From Rhizaria sp. SCN 62-66 (Eukaryota > Rhizaria, unplaced): a DNA stretch of 64,000 nt. The notes under the pieces are model-generated. The model saw only the letters and a list, made by a program, of their open reading frames with translations, did no database searches and was not told where the DNA came from. The stretch covers positions 42,912 to 106,911 of the forward strand of contig MEDY01000050.1 in assembly GCA_001724265.1 (NCBI GenBank), read 5' to 3'. Of this stretch, positions 1 to 10,203 are shown piece after piece (within the stretch, counting starts at the first letter, position 1; every line of letters starts with the position of its first letter). A program made the position numbers and the translations under genes.

Positions 1-739
1 AAATCACAAAGCGATCGTAAAGAAAGCATTCTTGAAGTTCCGGGAGGATCAAGCAAAGCGGTCTCAACCCCTGGGCCAGCAGCCCAAGCGGCGAATGCTG
101 GCGGACGGCAGCGTCGCCGCTGATGATCAAGACAATGGTGGCGCAGACGCGGGCGATGATGCTGCTATTGATGCGTGTGTTGACGCGTATGCTACCTCCT
201 TTATTGTTGAGAGAGAACAATTTTGGTTCTGTTACGGTCCCTCGCTCGTCTTTACTCCTGGCCCCGGCGCTGAAGCTGAGCGCACGCTCTTTGCGGCGCA
301 CCGCCAGCTCGCCCACATCGCCCCCAGCGACCAGAACAAGGCTGCTACCGCGCAGAAGAGCACGGTGGAGGAGGAGAACATCGTTTTCCGCTCCTGCTGC
401 GGCTGGGAGGGCACCGGCCCCGGCGGCCGCCACAACTGCTACGTGGTCGCCGACTCGGCCGACGCCCTGATCCACCGCGCAATGTTCATCTCGTTCGACA
501 TCGACGCCGTGATTGGCTCCGCCGCCCCGGGCGTGTCGTGCCCGTCCCCCATCGGCCTGCAGGCGCAGGATGCGCTGGACATCGCGTTCAGTGCGGGCAG
601 GGACCCACACGTGCGTCTGTTTGACCTCTCTGAGCTGTGTCCGGCGGTGGAGTCCTACCAGACGCCCATGCTCGCCGTGTTTATGTTCTACCACTTTGCC
701 ATGGGGGTTGCCGTGCGCCCCAAGTGCGCCGCGAAGTAA
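1..739 (+). CDS. Formiminoglutamase-like ureohydrolase, 3' part (5' end outside window)
   Basis: The frame is open from the first bases, so the gene enters from the left; no ATG in the window is needed as a start. The last third matches the arginase/agmatinase/formiminoglutamase fold. SFDIDA (nt 491-508) supplies the second metal-binding Asp pair, followed by APGVSCPSP, a GLQAQDALDIAFSAG helix, HVRLFDLSELCP and a C-terminal FYHFAMGV. The VSCPSP and LFDLSE wording resembles formiminoglutamase (last step of histidine breakdown to glutamate) more than arginase. The first DxHxD metal motif would lie upstream of the window. Family assignment is firm from the motif block; the exact substrate is inference. 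The stop is TAA. Confidence 0.72.
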   Translation, partial: NHKAIVKKAFLKFREDQAKRSQPLGQQPKRRMLADGSVAADDQDNGGADAGDDAAIDACVDAYATSFIVEREQFWFCYGPSLVFTPGPGAEAERTLFAAHRQLAHIAPSDQNKAATAQKSTVEEENIVFRSCCGWEGTGPGGRHNCYVVADSADALIHRAMFISFDIDAVIGSAAPGVSCPSPIGLQAQDALDIAFSAGRDPHVRLFDLSELCPAVESYQTPMLAVFMFYHFAMGVAVRPKCAAK

Positions 740-1446
740 GCTGAGGAGGGCTCGGGCAACAGCGTGCGTGTTAGGTGCAGGGTGTTGTCAGCGAACAACA
801 TTCGGGAGGAACAGGCTGACGAAAAAGAGTGCGTGCTTGGTGCGTTGCAAAGCACAGTCGCAGTGATGCGTATTGAAGATGCAGATTATTGTTGAGAGAG
901 CGGATATGTTAAATTATAACATTAGCATGAGGCGTACACAGATGGGAGATGCAGCTTGATATCTCGGTCGGACTAGTTGATGTCAGTGGAGAATCGTCAT
1001 GTGTATTCATTGAAAATAAATTATTAATATAATATAATATTTAATTCTTCTGGAAAATCACATTTTTAACGTTTCACTATATATTTCTTTAATATTAGCC
1101 CAGTACACCGATTATAGCACATTGTCACTGACACCACAGCGCCGCGCCGTGTGGTGCAGTCTGCGGCCCACGTGGACGAAATGTAATCGAGGTTCTTGCA
1201 GCAGCTTTATCTCAGTAATATGATCGTCAAACTGAATACGAGCGTCTTTTTTCTTGTGAAACGTTTTTGAAATGTCAATTTATTTACTTTTTTCCTCATA
1301 AGATATGAGTTTTCGTTGTGAAATCTACTGTCTCGCAATCGCAGGTATCCGGTCAGCGGACTCCCACCTCAACCCTCCAGACCCTGCACTGCAAGTTCTG
1401 CCCGCCTTATTTCTTTCTGCAGTTGCCTTGTAAGCCCGGATACACC
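740..1446. other. Intergenic, AT-rich
   Basis: Holds the 3' flank of the ureohydrolase, with a possible AATAAA polyadenylation signal at 1015-1020 inside an AT-rich run, and the 5' flank of the next gene. The frame of the next gene stays open upstream to about 1318 without an ATG, so that part is probably 5' UTR or an unrecognised upstream exon. No RNA gene seen. Confidence 0.5.
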
Positions 1447-4400
1447 ATGTTGCGTGGCGTTTCCGCTGCAGCTGCAGCCGATCAGAGCCGTTCTCCCTCG
1501 CGCGGAGCATCTGCTTGCGTCCCTGGTTCTGCATTGTCAGCATCTGCGTCAAGTCCTCACTCTCGCTCTAACTTGACAACAACAACTGCTGCCGCGTTAC
1601 ATGCGACTCCTGCAGTCAAGCGTGCCCGCGTGGCCCGTACTACGCGCAGTCACAACAGCGCCGACAGTGGTCACAGTGATACCAACAACGATGATGATGA
1701 TAGTTCTCGTGATGACAGCGACGTTAGTAATGACGACTGTGACGGCGATAATGGCAATGATAGTGATGTTGGTGCAGCAGCAAGTCGTTCCCGCCGCAGC
1801 TCTTCTCTGCGCTCTTGCGCTTCCCGTGAGGAAGCATTCTTAACATTGTACACTCGCCCCGCAGCAGCTACTGCACCAAACGTAACAGTAAGAAACAACA
1901 ACAGCAACAATGCAACATTGCTCAAGACCCCGTTTAAGACAGCTGCAGCAGCTACTGCTCAGGAAAAAACTCCTGCGAGCGCTAAGCTTAAGGCTAGCGC
2001 GGACTCAAGCGCTGTTAAGTCGCCTTTGAAGCGTCCGTTTTCACCAAGCACACACACTTCTCAACAACTGACTGTGAACAGCTCCCCCGCGGCCACCGTG
2101 AGCGCGGTGGCCGTGAGCACCTCCGCGGCCCCGTTCTGCGCCGCGACCGCGGCAGACGCTGGCACGGCCGTGAGCGCCAGCGGGCGGCTGCAGCGCAGGC
2201 AGCGCGGCCCGGCGCAGCTCTGGCGCGGGGAAGGGGCCTCGCTGGCCGCTGTTGCGCGCTTTGTTGAGTCAGACTCTGGCTCTGAGTCTGGCTCTGCTTC
2301 TGACTCCGGCTCTGGCTCTGGCTTAAGCAACGCCGGCTCTGAGGCTGAGAATGAGGCTGAGAACGAGAGTGTGAGAGTTGACACAAAGAGTGCTTTGAAG
2401 AAGGATGCTGCTAAGGTTGCGACAAAGACCAACAGTTCTGCCAATATTACCGTCAACAAAAACAAGAGCATTGCCGCTGCAAATGGTCACAATAAGAGTA
2501 GCAGCAGCAAGGCCAAGACTCCCGTGAAGAGTCTAGTGGGTGCGAAAACAACACCGAACAAAAAGTCTTCAACCCCAGTCTCTGTCAAGACTATCGCTAA
2601 AACTCAAGTGAAGGCTAAGGTCACCAAGAACATTAAGACTGTTTCCAATGCTGATTCCGACTCAGGTAGCGTAGGCGACAGCCATAGTCACAGTGTCAGC
2701 CAGAGTGGCAGTGACAGCGATGACGACAGTAGTGACGGCGAACGCAGCCAGATCACCCGCGACCCCCTTGGCCGCATTGCACGCTACTCCTGCGCTCTCG
2801 GCGGCGGCGGCCTCGGCCCCTCTCACCTCAACGACACCGCACTTGCGAGCGCGAATTACAACGCGCGCGCTGACGCTGACGCGTCTCGCGGCCGGTCCAA
2901 GGCGAAGGGCGTCGGCAAGGGCCTCGGGCGGCGCCAGTATCACCAGTTCCCCGTCACGGTTGTCTGGCCAGAGCACGGCGATTACTGGCACCCGCTGGCC
3001 TGCGCGCCGCCGCCGCTGCCGGCCGCCGTTGCGGCCGCAGCCGCGGCCGCTGCGCCCGCGCGCGCGCTGCTGCCGATCATCCCGTACCGCGCTCCGCCGG
3101 TCTCTCATGTTGAGGAGAAGATGAACGCGAAAGCCAGAAGCAACACGAGCGCAGTGAAGGCGAGTGCTCTTGCTGTTGCTGGTGCTCCGTTATTGCCATC
3201 TTCTTCTTCATCTAATCCTCTGTCGTTGCCGTCTTCATCGTCGTCGCTGGCTTTACGACCATCTCCATCCCTTGCAGCAAGCACACACAAGCCAGAGTCA
3301 ACGTCACAAGCGCAGTCGCGGTTGACTGCACCGCTGCCGCTGTCTGCGCTGCTGCGCGGCCGCGGCATGGCCGTCATTCGCGGCGGCCCCGCTGCGCAAG
3401 GTTGGGCTGCGATGCTGCTCGATGAAGTGAACTCACGCGTTACTTACCGCAGCAGCACTGTCGTCACGAACGCTCAGAACAGTGCCCACAATGGCAGCAA
3501 CAGCGAGGCGACCATGACCGGCATCAGTGACAGCAACAACCCGAGTAAAGCTCCCGCGAACAGCACTGAGAGCGCGCAGTTGCCCCGCGCCTCGCGCGTC
3601 ATTATCTCGCGTCGCACGCTGTTCTCGCTTCCCACGGCATCCGCGATTGTAGAGCAAACAGTGCAGCAAACCGCGGCGGCGGACACGGCTGCCGCGGTGA
3701 GGCTGGCCTCTGCGCAGGCCAACGCAGCTGCGGCGGCGCGCGCGGCAGCAAAGGGACTAACTTCTGTTCAACAGGAGAAACAACAGCGAACTAAGGATGC
3801 CGAGTTCAAGTCTAAGGGGCTGGTGCCGAGTCCCGAAGACGCTGCTGCGACAGTTCACGCGATTCTGGCCCGGGACACTGAGCCGTACTGCACGCACGAC
3901 GGCGACTGCGACTTGTCTGTCATCCACAATCACCACAACGATAATAACGGCGCTGACACTGCGAGTGAGGCTATCAGCCGCAGTAACAATACGTACAGTC
4001 GTGATGAAGAGCACGATGACTGTGCTGCTGTTGGTGGTCGGTGTAGCTTGTGGTTTCCGCTGCTGAGTAAACGCACAGTGAACACGGTGATTAGCCAATA
4101 CGCAGACTGGACTTGCTACAATAACCCCGCGAACAACGCACGCAACGATGCCGGACCAACAGTAACTCAGAACGGTGACGAGAGCAACTCCGATTCCACT
4201 GAGAGTTCGAGTATTACAACTCCTAGTCCGACGGCGACAATGACCAACACCGCACCTAAGTCTGCGTCTGCGCCTGCGTCTGCGTCGAATGCAAGTGCCG
4301 CAGTGAGTGTAAGTGTGACTGTGCCCGAGTGTCCGTCCCGCGCGCGCGCCGCGACTCTCAGGGCCCTGGCTGCGGTGCTGCGCCACTGCTGCCAGCAATA

Positions 4401-5784
4401 CCGGGATAACAAGGCCAAGCGGCGCCGACAACTGAAGATCAAGCAGGAGCAAGATATGGACGACGATGATGCTGTTGTCAAGACTGAGAGCAACAAGGGT
4501 GACGTCACAGCATCTGATGACGACGATGACGACGTCAATAACGACGATGCTGGCAGCGAGAGTGAAAACGACGATGACGACACAGACATCAAATCCCGCC
4601 CCAGTGGTGGTGGTGACCGTGAGCAGCTCTGGTCCTCTTCTTCTTGCCGTGCCTGGCTCTACTCCCAGTCCTCGCGCGCAGTCTCCCGCCTGCGCCGCTC
4701 CGCGCTGCGCTGGCTCTGGCGCCACGGCCTGGGCCCCAGCGTGCACGCCGCGGTCGCCGCGCTTCTGGGCCGCGGGTTCCAGTCCCGCGGCGTGCGCTGC
4801 GTGTTTTCTGACCCGCACACCGCGATCCAGACGCCGCACCGCGACACCGTCGCTGTGGAGGTCAACTGCTTCACGGCGCTGACGAGCCTCACGCCCCGGT
4901 CCGGAGCGAGTTGTTTCTACCCGGGTTCGCACAACACGCTCGGTGGACCTCACGATCCCCTGCTCGACTCTGGTAGCAACAATGGCAGCACGAAGAACGG
5001 GTCTGGTTCGAGCGAGGCCGAGCTCGCGGCCCGCGTCGGCCTGTGTTCCGTGACTGGCCGCAGCGCACAGTCGCCCGCGGTGCAGTTCCCTCTGCGGCCG
5101 GGCGACTGCGTGGTGTTCAACTCGACGCTGGGGCACTACGGCAGCGACTCGCGCGAACTCCGGCCGATGGGTTTTATGGCCTTTAGGGGGCGCGCGCGCA
5201 TGCGGGCGCCGACGAGGCGCACTGTGACGCACGGTAGCCACGGCCACGGTCAGAGCGCAAGTCAGCAGAGCGCGAATCAGCAGAGTCAGGGTCAGGGCAA
5301 AGAGTGGTGGGATGAGTGGGATTACCACTCGCAGGAGCACAGTAATACCAATGCGAACAAGAACAACTCGACCAAGAGCGACGCCGCTAAAGGAAAGAGT
5401 GTGAAGAGTGTTGTGAGTCAATCTAGCCCGTCTCCCAAGAACACCTCGAGTAACGTCGATGGCGCTGGCCTGAGCAGTACTCCTGAGTCTCACTGGCGCG
5501 AGTGGGGGTACGATATCAACAACGAGACGCATTATCACACTGCGCTGCACCGGGCGGGCCGCTCCAATAGCAGCAACGCCCACAGCAACGGTAACGCTGG
5601 GAACAGCAGCAGCCGCAGCAGTCATAATAGTCCCAGTATTGGTCACAGTCGCGGTGCTGATGAGGTTGACACTGGTGCCAGCGGCGGTGGGTGGCGCGTG
5701 CCGGTGGGGCTGCGGTTTGACGTCTTTGACCCGCGCTTCCCGATTATTTTTAAGAATAACGAGGGCGACTCGTATTCTGTTTAA
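1447..5784 (+). CDS. Large disordered protein with a C-terminal PhyH-like 2-oxoglutarate/Fe(II) dioxygenase domain
   Basis: A 1,445-residue single-exon protein from the first in-frame ATG. The first ~600 residues are Ser/Ala/Asp-rich with acidic runs and a Lys/Pro/Thr/Val segment (about 320-410) resembling histone H1 tails. The globular part starts near the LLRGRGMAVIRGG segment (about residue 637) and, after more linkers, resumes around residue 1110. It has the iron facial triad expected of phytanoyl-CoA dioxygenase-like enzymes: PHRDT gives H1131 and D1133, and LGHYGSDSRELR gives distal H1230 with R1236 or R1239 as candidate 2-oxoglutarate ligand. SGASCFYPGSH and LRPGDCVVFNS lie between, as in the family. 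The substrate is unknown. The H1-like tail hints at a nuclear or nucleic-acid-linked role, which is inference. Confidence 0.7.
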   Translation: MLRGVSAAAAADQSRSPSRGASACVPGSALSASASSPHSRSNLTTTTAAALHATPAVKRARVARTTRSHNSADSGHSDTNNDDDDSSRDDSDVSNDDCDGDNGNDSDVGAAASRSRRSSSLRSCASREEAFLTLYTRPAAATAPNVTVRNNNSNNATLLKTPFKTAAAATAQEKTPASAKLKASADSSAVKSPLKRPFSPSTHTSQQLTVNSSPAATVSAVAVSTSAAPFCAATAADAGTAVSASGRLQRRQRGPAQLWRGEGASLAAVARFVESDSGSESGSASDSGSGSGLSNAGSEAENEAENESVRVDTKSALKKDAAKVATKTNSSANITVNKNKSIAAANGHNKSSSSKAKTPVKSLVGAKTTPNKKSSTPVSVKTIAKTQVKAKVTKNIKTVSNADSDSGSVGDSHSHSVSQSGSDSDDDSSDGERSQITRDPLGRIARYSCALGGGGLGPSHLNDTALASANYNARADADASRGRSKAKGVGKGLGRRQYHQFPVTVVWPEHGDYWHPLACAPPPLPAAVAAAAAAAAPARALLPIIPYRAPPVSHVEEKMNAKARSNTSAVKASALAVAGAPLLPSSSSSNPLSLPSSSSSLALRPSPSLAASTHKPESTSQAQSRLTAPLPLSALLRGRGMAVIRGGPAAQGWAAMLLDEVNSRVTYRSSTVVTNAQNSAHNGSNSEATMTGISDSNNPSKAPANSTESAQLPRASRVIISRRTLFSLPTASAIVEQTVQQTAAADTAAAVRLASAQANAAAAARAAAKGLTSVQQEKQQRTKDAEFKSKGLVPSPEDAAATVHAILARDTEPYCTHDGDCDLSVIHNHHNDNNGADTASEAISRSNNTYSRDEEHDDCAAVGGRCSLWFPLLSKRTVNTVISQYADWTCYNNPANNARNDAGPTVTQNGDESNSDSTESSSITTPSPTATMTNTAPKSASAPASASNASAAVSVSVTVPECPSRARAATLRALAAVLRHCCQQYRDNKAKRRRQLKIKQEQDMDDDDAVVKTESNKGDVTASDDDDDDVNNDDAGSESENDDDDTDIKSRPSGGGDREQLWSSSSCRAWLYSQSSRAVSRLRRSALRWLWRHGLGPSVHAAVAALLGRGFQSRGVRCVFSDPHTAIQTPHRDTVAVEVNCFTALTSLTPRSGASCFYPGSHNTLGGPHDPLLDSGSNNGSTKNGSGSSEAELAARVGLCSVTGRSAQSPAVQFPLRPGDCVVFNSTLGHYGSDSRELRPMGFMAFRGRARMRAPTRRTVTHGSHGHGQSASQQSANQQSQGQGKEWWDEWDYHSQEHSNTNANKNNSTKSDAAKGKSVKSVVSQSSPSPKNTSSNVDGAGLSSTPESHWREWGYDINNETHYHTALHRAGRSNSSNAHSNGNAGNSSSRSSHNSPSIGHSRGADEVDTGASGGGWRVPVGLRFDVFDPRFPIIFKNNEGDSYSV

Positions 5785-6267
5785 GTTATTTCTCTTCGAG
5801 GTCACGCTTTGCTGTGAAGATGAAGAGCAAAGATTTGTTATTTAGTTTCAAGATATGACGGCATATATGGCAGTTAATTAAGATTATTGTCAGGTATACT
5901 ATACTATATAAATATTTATTTAGCATATTACGTATTAAATTTGATTTACGACTATATTGATTGTCATGCAGCGTAAAAACGTGTTTGCACCACAGTGACT
6001 CGGATGGACACACAGCGGTGGACAGGTGCCAGAGTGGGGCGACGTAGGGAGGCAATCGGCAATTTTCCAAGAAGATTTCGACATATCAGACACGTAATGA
6101 GAAATGTTAACAGGACTTCTATGATATGATATAAACTCTAGAATTTGATTCCATTTTGCTCATTTCATACAACGAACTTTGCCGTGTTTTACAGACCTTT
6201 TCTTTCCCCACCCCTCGTCGAAGCACTGAGGACTCGTGCAAGCACAACGTCGCGACGCTGAGGAGCA
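5785..6267. other. Intergenic, AT-rich
   Basis: Contains the 3' flank of the dioxygenase gene and the promoter/5' UTR of COMMD2. The last ~80 bases before the COMMD2 ATG are pyrimidine-rich. No RNA gene or repeat recognised. Confidence 0.5.
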
Positions 6268-7051
6268 ATGGTGCTCGTTTCTTTTTCTGGTGTGGTCATC
6301 AAGGATCTCACTCCTATTGCTGATCTCGGATCTGATGGTGCGTCCTCTCCTCGAACCGCCTTTATACCACTCGTATCAAAGCTAGTACCTTGCGTCTTTC
6401 TGCCTTGCTTCACCAAACAATAACCCCTATCTCACTCTCTTTGCTACCCGCTATCATCTCTTGTTTTCAATCTTGCCATCCACAGTCTTCCAAGAGTTCG
6501 TGAATTATGCATTGGCGAACGTCTTCGGTCAGAAGACCTCTGCGAAGGCCATCTCGCGCGTCGCCGCGGCGCTGAGCATCGACGCCGAGCTCGTCCACAA
6601 GGCCATCCTCGCCGTCGCCGCCGTGCTCATCGAGTCCGCCAAGCAGAACGCGTCCGACGACGACTTTGCCACCTCGCTCTCCGACCTCCGCCTTACCGTT
6701 GACAACGCCGCCGCGCTGCACAGCGCGTATAAGAGCAACAGCGCAACGCTCCGCGAGTACCTCGCGTCGTCCTCGCTGCAGCTGCCCAGCTACGCCGACC
6801 TGGACTGGCGCCTCGACATCGAGGTCTCCTCGCGCGCGCTGCGCCAGGAAGTCAAGCCACAGTTCCTGCTCGAGCTCAAGACTCACCCCGGCGGCTCCGC
6901 CGAGGCCCAGGGCGGCGCTGGCGTCGAGGCCCAAAGTAAGTACCTCCAGTCCGACTACGCCACGCTGCAGCGCATCGCTGACGAGCTCACCAAGGCCGTC
7001 GCCGAGGCTAAGTCCGGCCACGCACGCCGCATCATGCGCTACGTCAAGTAA
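6268..7051 (+). CDS. COMMD2: COMM domain-containing protein 2
   Basis: Two exons, 6268-6337 and 6486-7051, joined across a 148-bp intron (donor GTGCGT, acceptor CCACAG) to give 211 residues; human COMMD2 has 199. The N-terminal all-helical region is followed by the COMM domain, with LDWRLDIEVSSRALRQEV and FLLELKTH, then DYATLQRIADELTKAVAEAK and the family ending HARRIMRYVK. The last helix fits COMMD2 better than its paralogues. COMMD proteins form the Commander complex in endosomal recycling; COMMD2 is one of ten subunits in animals. The exon 1 start is fixed by in-frame splicing into the conserved VFQEF segment. Confidence 0.88.
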
Positions 7052-7364
7052 GTCCCGACGGGTTTTGCTCAGCGCGCGGGGGGTTGCTATTTGATCTTTA
7101 TTTGTGTCACATTCGTACGTATTGTTTAGTTTAGATTCCGTCTGAAGAGTGCTGTTACGCCGCTCTTCTGTCACCACTCATTTAGAATACAAAGTTGTTC
7201 ATAAAAAGCATTACAAGTTTGTGATAATTCAATAATTTATTGTTTATTGATTGATGTATATGAAAATAATAGCACATTCTGGCCAGCCTCATACATAAAA
7301 TACGACTTTTTTCACTCTCAAGCAACCAGTAGCCTACGTTGCTTGTCACTTGTCACTTTTCACT
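7052..7364. other. Convergent intergenic spacer
   Basis: Short AT-rich spacer between the 3' ends of COMMD2 and the minus-strand mitochondrial-type gene. It should hold both polyadenylation sites; I see no clear AATAAA and no RNA gene. Confidence 0.4.
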
Positions 7365-9853
7365 TCACTTGCTCACCACAGCGCCGGCGGCGGGGGCAGC
7401 AGCGGCCCGGGCCTTCCCCTGCTGTTGCTGCTGCTGTTCGGCGTACACCGCGGCGGCCGCGGCCATCTTGTAGGCCTTGGGCGGAACGGGCACCTCGAGC
7501 TCCTGCGTGCCGCGGGAGACCTGCCAGAGCCACTTGTTGCGGCGGTACGCGGAGCTGATGCCAAACAGAGAGATGTCCTCGGGCGCAAGGTACCAGAAAT
7601 GAGGCTCCTTGACCTCGGCGAACTTGTACGACGCCGCCTCGAACTCTGTGGAGTGAAACAGCAGCAAAACAGAAGTCGAGAAAAAACGGTGAGGATAAAG
7701 CCATGTGAGAAATTCATCGTGGATTCAGAAATGGAAAGCAAAAATTCATTTTAACATGATAATTTAGCAATGAATTGCAGTTATTTAACGTCGTAAAGTC
7801 GTAAAGCCATCATTTTGTGACGTCTTGCAAGCGTACCAGCGTAGGTGATGCGCTCCTCCTGGGTCTTCTTGAGGACCTGGTAGTAGCGCGCAGCGATGTC
7901 TTTGGGGCTCTGCGCGTGCCAGCGGACCTGTATATGCAGATCAACAAAAATGCAAACAAATACATATGACATATCAGATGAGGTGACACTCGTGGACATT
8001 GTTTCAGATTCCATTGGATGTGACATAAGTTTACGCATTGAACAACCCAGGATAATACAACAGCGAAAAGCAAGATTATTGTTTCAAGACGAGAATTATT
8101 TCACAAGCATGCAAGCAATTAGCGTCTCTACGTACGGGCCAGGCGTCGGTGACCATAAGCGAATCAAGGTCGAAGTGGCCAGTCAGACGCATCTTATCAA
8201 GCATCTCTGCAAAGGCGCCGAACCCCAGCTCGTTGCCACTGGTCGCAGTCGCGTTTGCAGCGTTGCCGCCGTTGCTGCCGCTGTTGGCGGCAACGGTGGC
8301 GAGGCGCCAGGCCATGGCGAGCCGCTGCTGCGGCTGCTTGTCGCAGTTGCGTCGGGAGCGCGCCGACACTGTGCGGTGGCGGTACATATACTCCAGGTGG
8401 CCGGCGCGCGCGGCCGCGTCTTCGGGGCTCAGCGTGCGCGGGTCCGCGCGGACCACGTGGGGCGGCGCGAAGGCCTTGTGCGCGGGGTGCGTCGGCGGCA
8501 TGAAGTCGGTCAGGATGTTGGCCAGCGCGAACATGGCCTCCTGTGTGGAAGTGGAGCAAGAAGGAATAGACAAGATATAATTCAGTGAGATAAAGCGATT
8601 TCGGAATAATAGTTACAAAAAAGTTATAAAACTATGAAATACATATTAAAATTAAGTGATACACAAATGGAAGTCGATTATCTTGATGAGATATCTCATA
8701 AAGAAAGTTTTTGTGAGCGTTGACGTACGTGTAGACCGACGCCGACGTTGGGCCGCGGGCGGCAACTGCGCAGCAGCACCATGGGGTCCCACGGCTTGAG
8801 GGGCCGCTCGTCGGTCTGCTTGTCCCCGTACCAGTCGTCCGTGTCGGTCAGCGGCACCTGCGTCACGGGCGTCGTGCGCTTGATCGCGGCTCGCAGCGCC
8901 TCGGACTCGGCCGTGGGCACAAACTGCGGCGCCGCCGCGGCAGCAGCCTCCGCCGCGGCTTCGGCCTCGCCGTGGCTCTTGCCGGCCGCCAGCGCGTCGG
9001 CGTGCGCGCGCTCCTTGAGCTGCGCAATGGCGGCGAGCGCGGCGGCCCGCTCTGCGCGCACGACGGCTTCGTAGGCGTCGCGCATGCCGTCGGTGGCAGC
9101 GTAGAACTGCTCGCGCGCGTCACGGTGCGCCTTGAGCGTCTTGAACACGATCTCCGTCAGCGTGTCGGCCGAAACGGCGCCCTGCGGGGAGGTGCGGGCC
9201 GCGGCCTCGGTGTAGATGCGGTCCAGGTCGCGCGAGGTCAGCATGTACGTGTCAGCGATGTAGTCGTAGGTAGAGCCCTCGAGCGGCGCGTTGGCAGCAG
9301 AGAGAATCTGCTTCTTCTTGGCGTCGTAGCGCGTGTGGCGCAGGAAGCCGTAGCACGCAAGAAGGGCCGCGGAGGCAATGCCAAGAAGGAGGAGAGGCTT
9401 GCGGAGCTTCTTGAAGTACTTGTTCTCCTTCTTGTCCTCGTCCTTCTTCTTGTTCTTGTCGTTGTCGTTGTTCGTGTTGTTTGAGTTGTTGTTCTCACTG
9501 CTGCTGCTGTTACTACTGTTGGTGTTGAGAGTGGCGCCGGTGGTGGCGGAGGCGATAGGGTCAACAGCTGCGGAGGCGCTGGGGGCGGCGGGAGTAGCGG
9601 AGGCAGCAACAGCGGCGGAAGCGGCGGGCGCAGAGGTGGCAGCGGGGGCAGCAGCGGCCGAGGCAGCGGGGGTAGCGACGGCGGAGGCGGCGGGCGCGAC
9701 AGGAGCGGCAGTGGTAGAGAAAGCAAGCTTGGAGGAGGAGAAGAGCGAGCTCGGGGAAGTGCGCGCAGCGGGAGCGAGCGCGAGAGAGCGCAGCGCAGGG
9801 GAGCTGGCGATGGTGGATGTCACTCCCCGCACCAGCGTCACGGCGCGGCGCAT
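7365..9853 (-). CDS. Predicted mitochondrial single-pass membrane protein, unknown function
   Basis: Four exons on the minus strand: 9853-8729, 8540-8136, 7927-7837 and 7645-7365 (introns 188, 208 and 191 bp; donors GTACGT, GTACGT, GTACGC). They encode 633 residues. Residues 1-50 are Arg/Ser/Ala-rich with no acidic residue, like a mitochondrial presequence. An Ala/Pro and Asn/Lys/Asp-rich linker follows, then one transmembrane segment at about 153-171. The rest is soluble and mainly helical, with conserved-looking stretches such as STYDYIADTYMLTSRDLDRI, RITYAEFEAASYKF and EPHFWYLAPEDISLFGIS, and a Gln/Ala-rich tail. I do not recognise the family. Consistent phases at every junction make the gene model strong although the function is unknown. 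Confidence 0.75.
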
Positions 9854-10203
9854 TTTCGGAGCACTGGGAGCGCAGAGACGAGAGATTGGCGTATGATGAG
9901 AAATGGAATTGGATATAACAAGAAAAGCTAAATTTAAATCAGGTTCTAGTCCTTTTGTTCTTATTGCTCGGCCTCATTACGGTTTGCCAGACCCGTTTTG
10001 TCACGAGTCTCAACACCACCCAACCGAGCCAGCTCGGCCGGTCCAGCGCGAGCACGTGAACTCAAAAACAGCCATTTTTTTTGTGCATCTCTGTAGCGCT
10101 CTCTCGACCGTCATCCGCAATTCAAAGGGGACCACGCTATTGAACATTTAATCACAGGCTTATTTTTATTATTCGCCCTCCATTCCACTCCGACCCCAGT
10201 TCC
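9854..10203. promoter_or_regulatory. Divergent promoter region between the mitochondrial-type gene and APRT
   Basis: 350 bp separate two divergent start codons, so both promoters must lie here or overlap the genes. It contains a CACGTG E-box-like palindrome at 10053-10058 in a GC-richer patch (about 10010-10060). The palindrome may be chance; no TATA box is obvious. Confidence 0.4.

Noticed and set aside
3757-5805. 682-residue open frame on the minus strand, antisense to the dioxygenase gene
   Set aside because: Shadow of a GC3-biased plus-strand gene; Arg/Val/Ala-rich with no recognisable motif.
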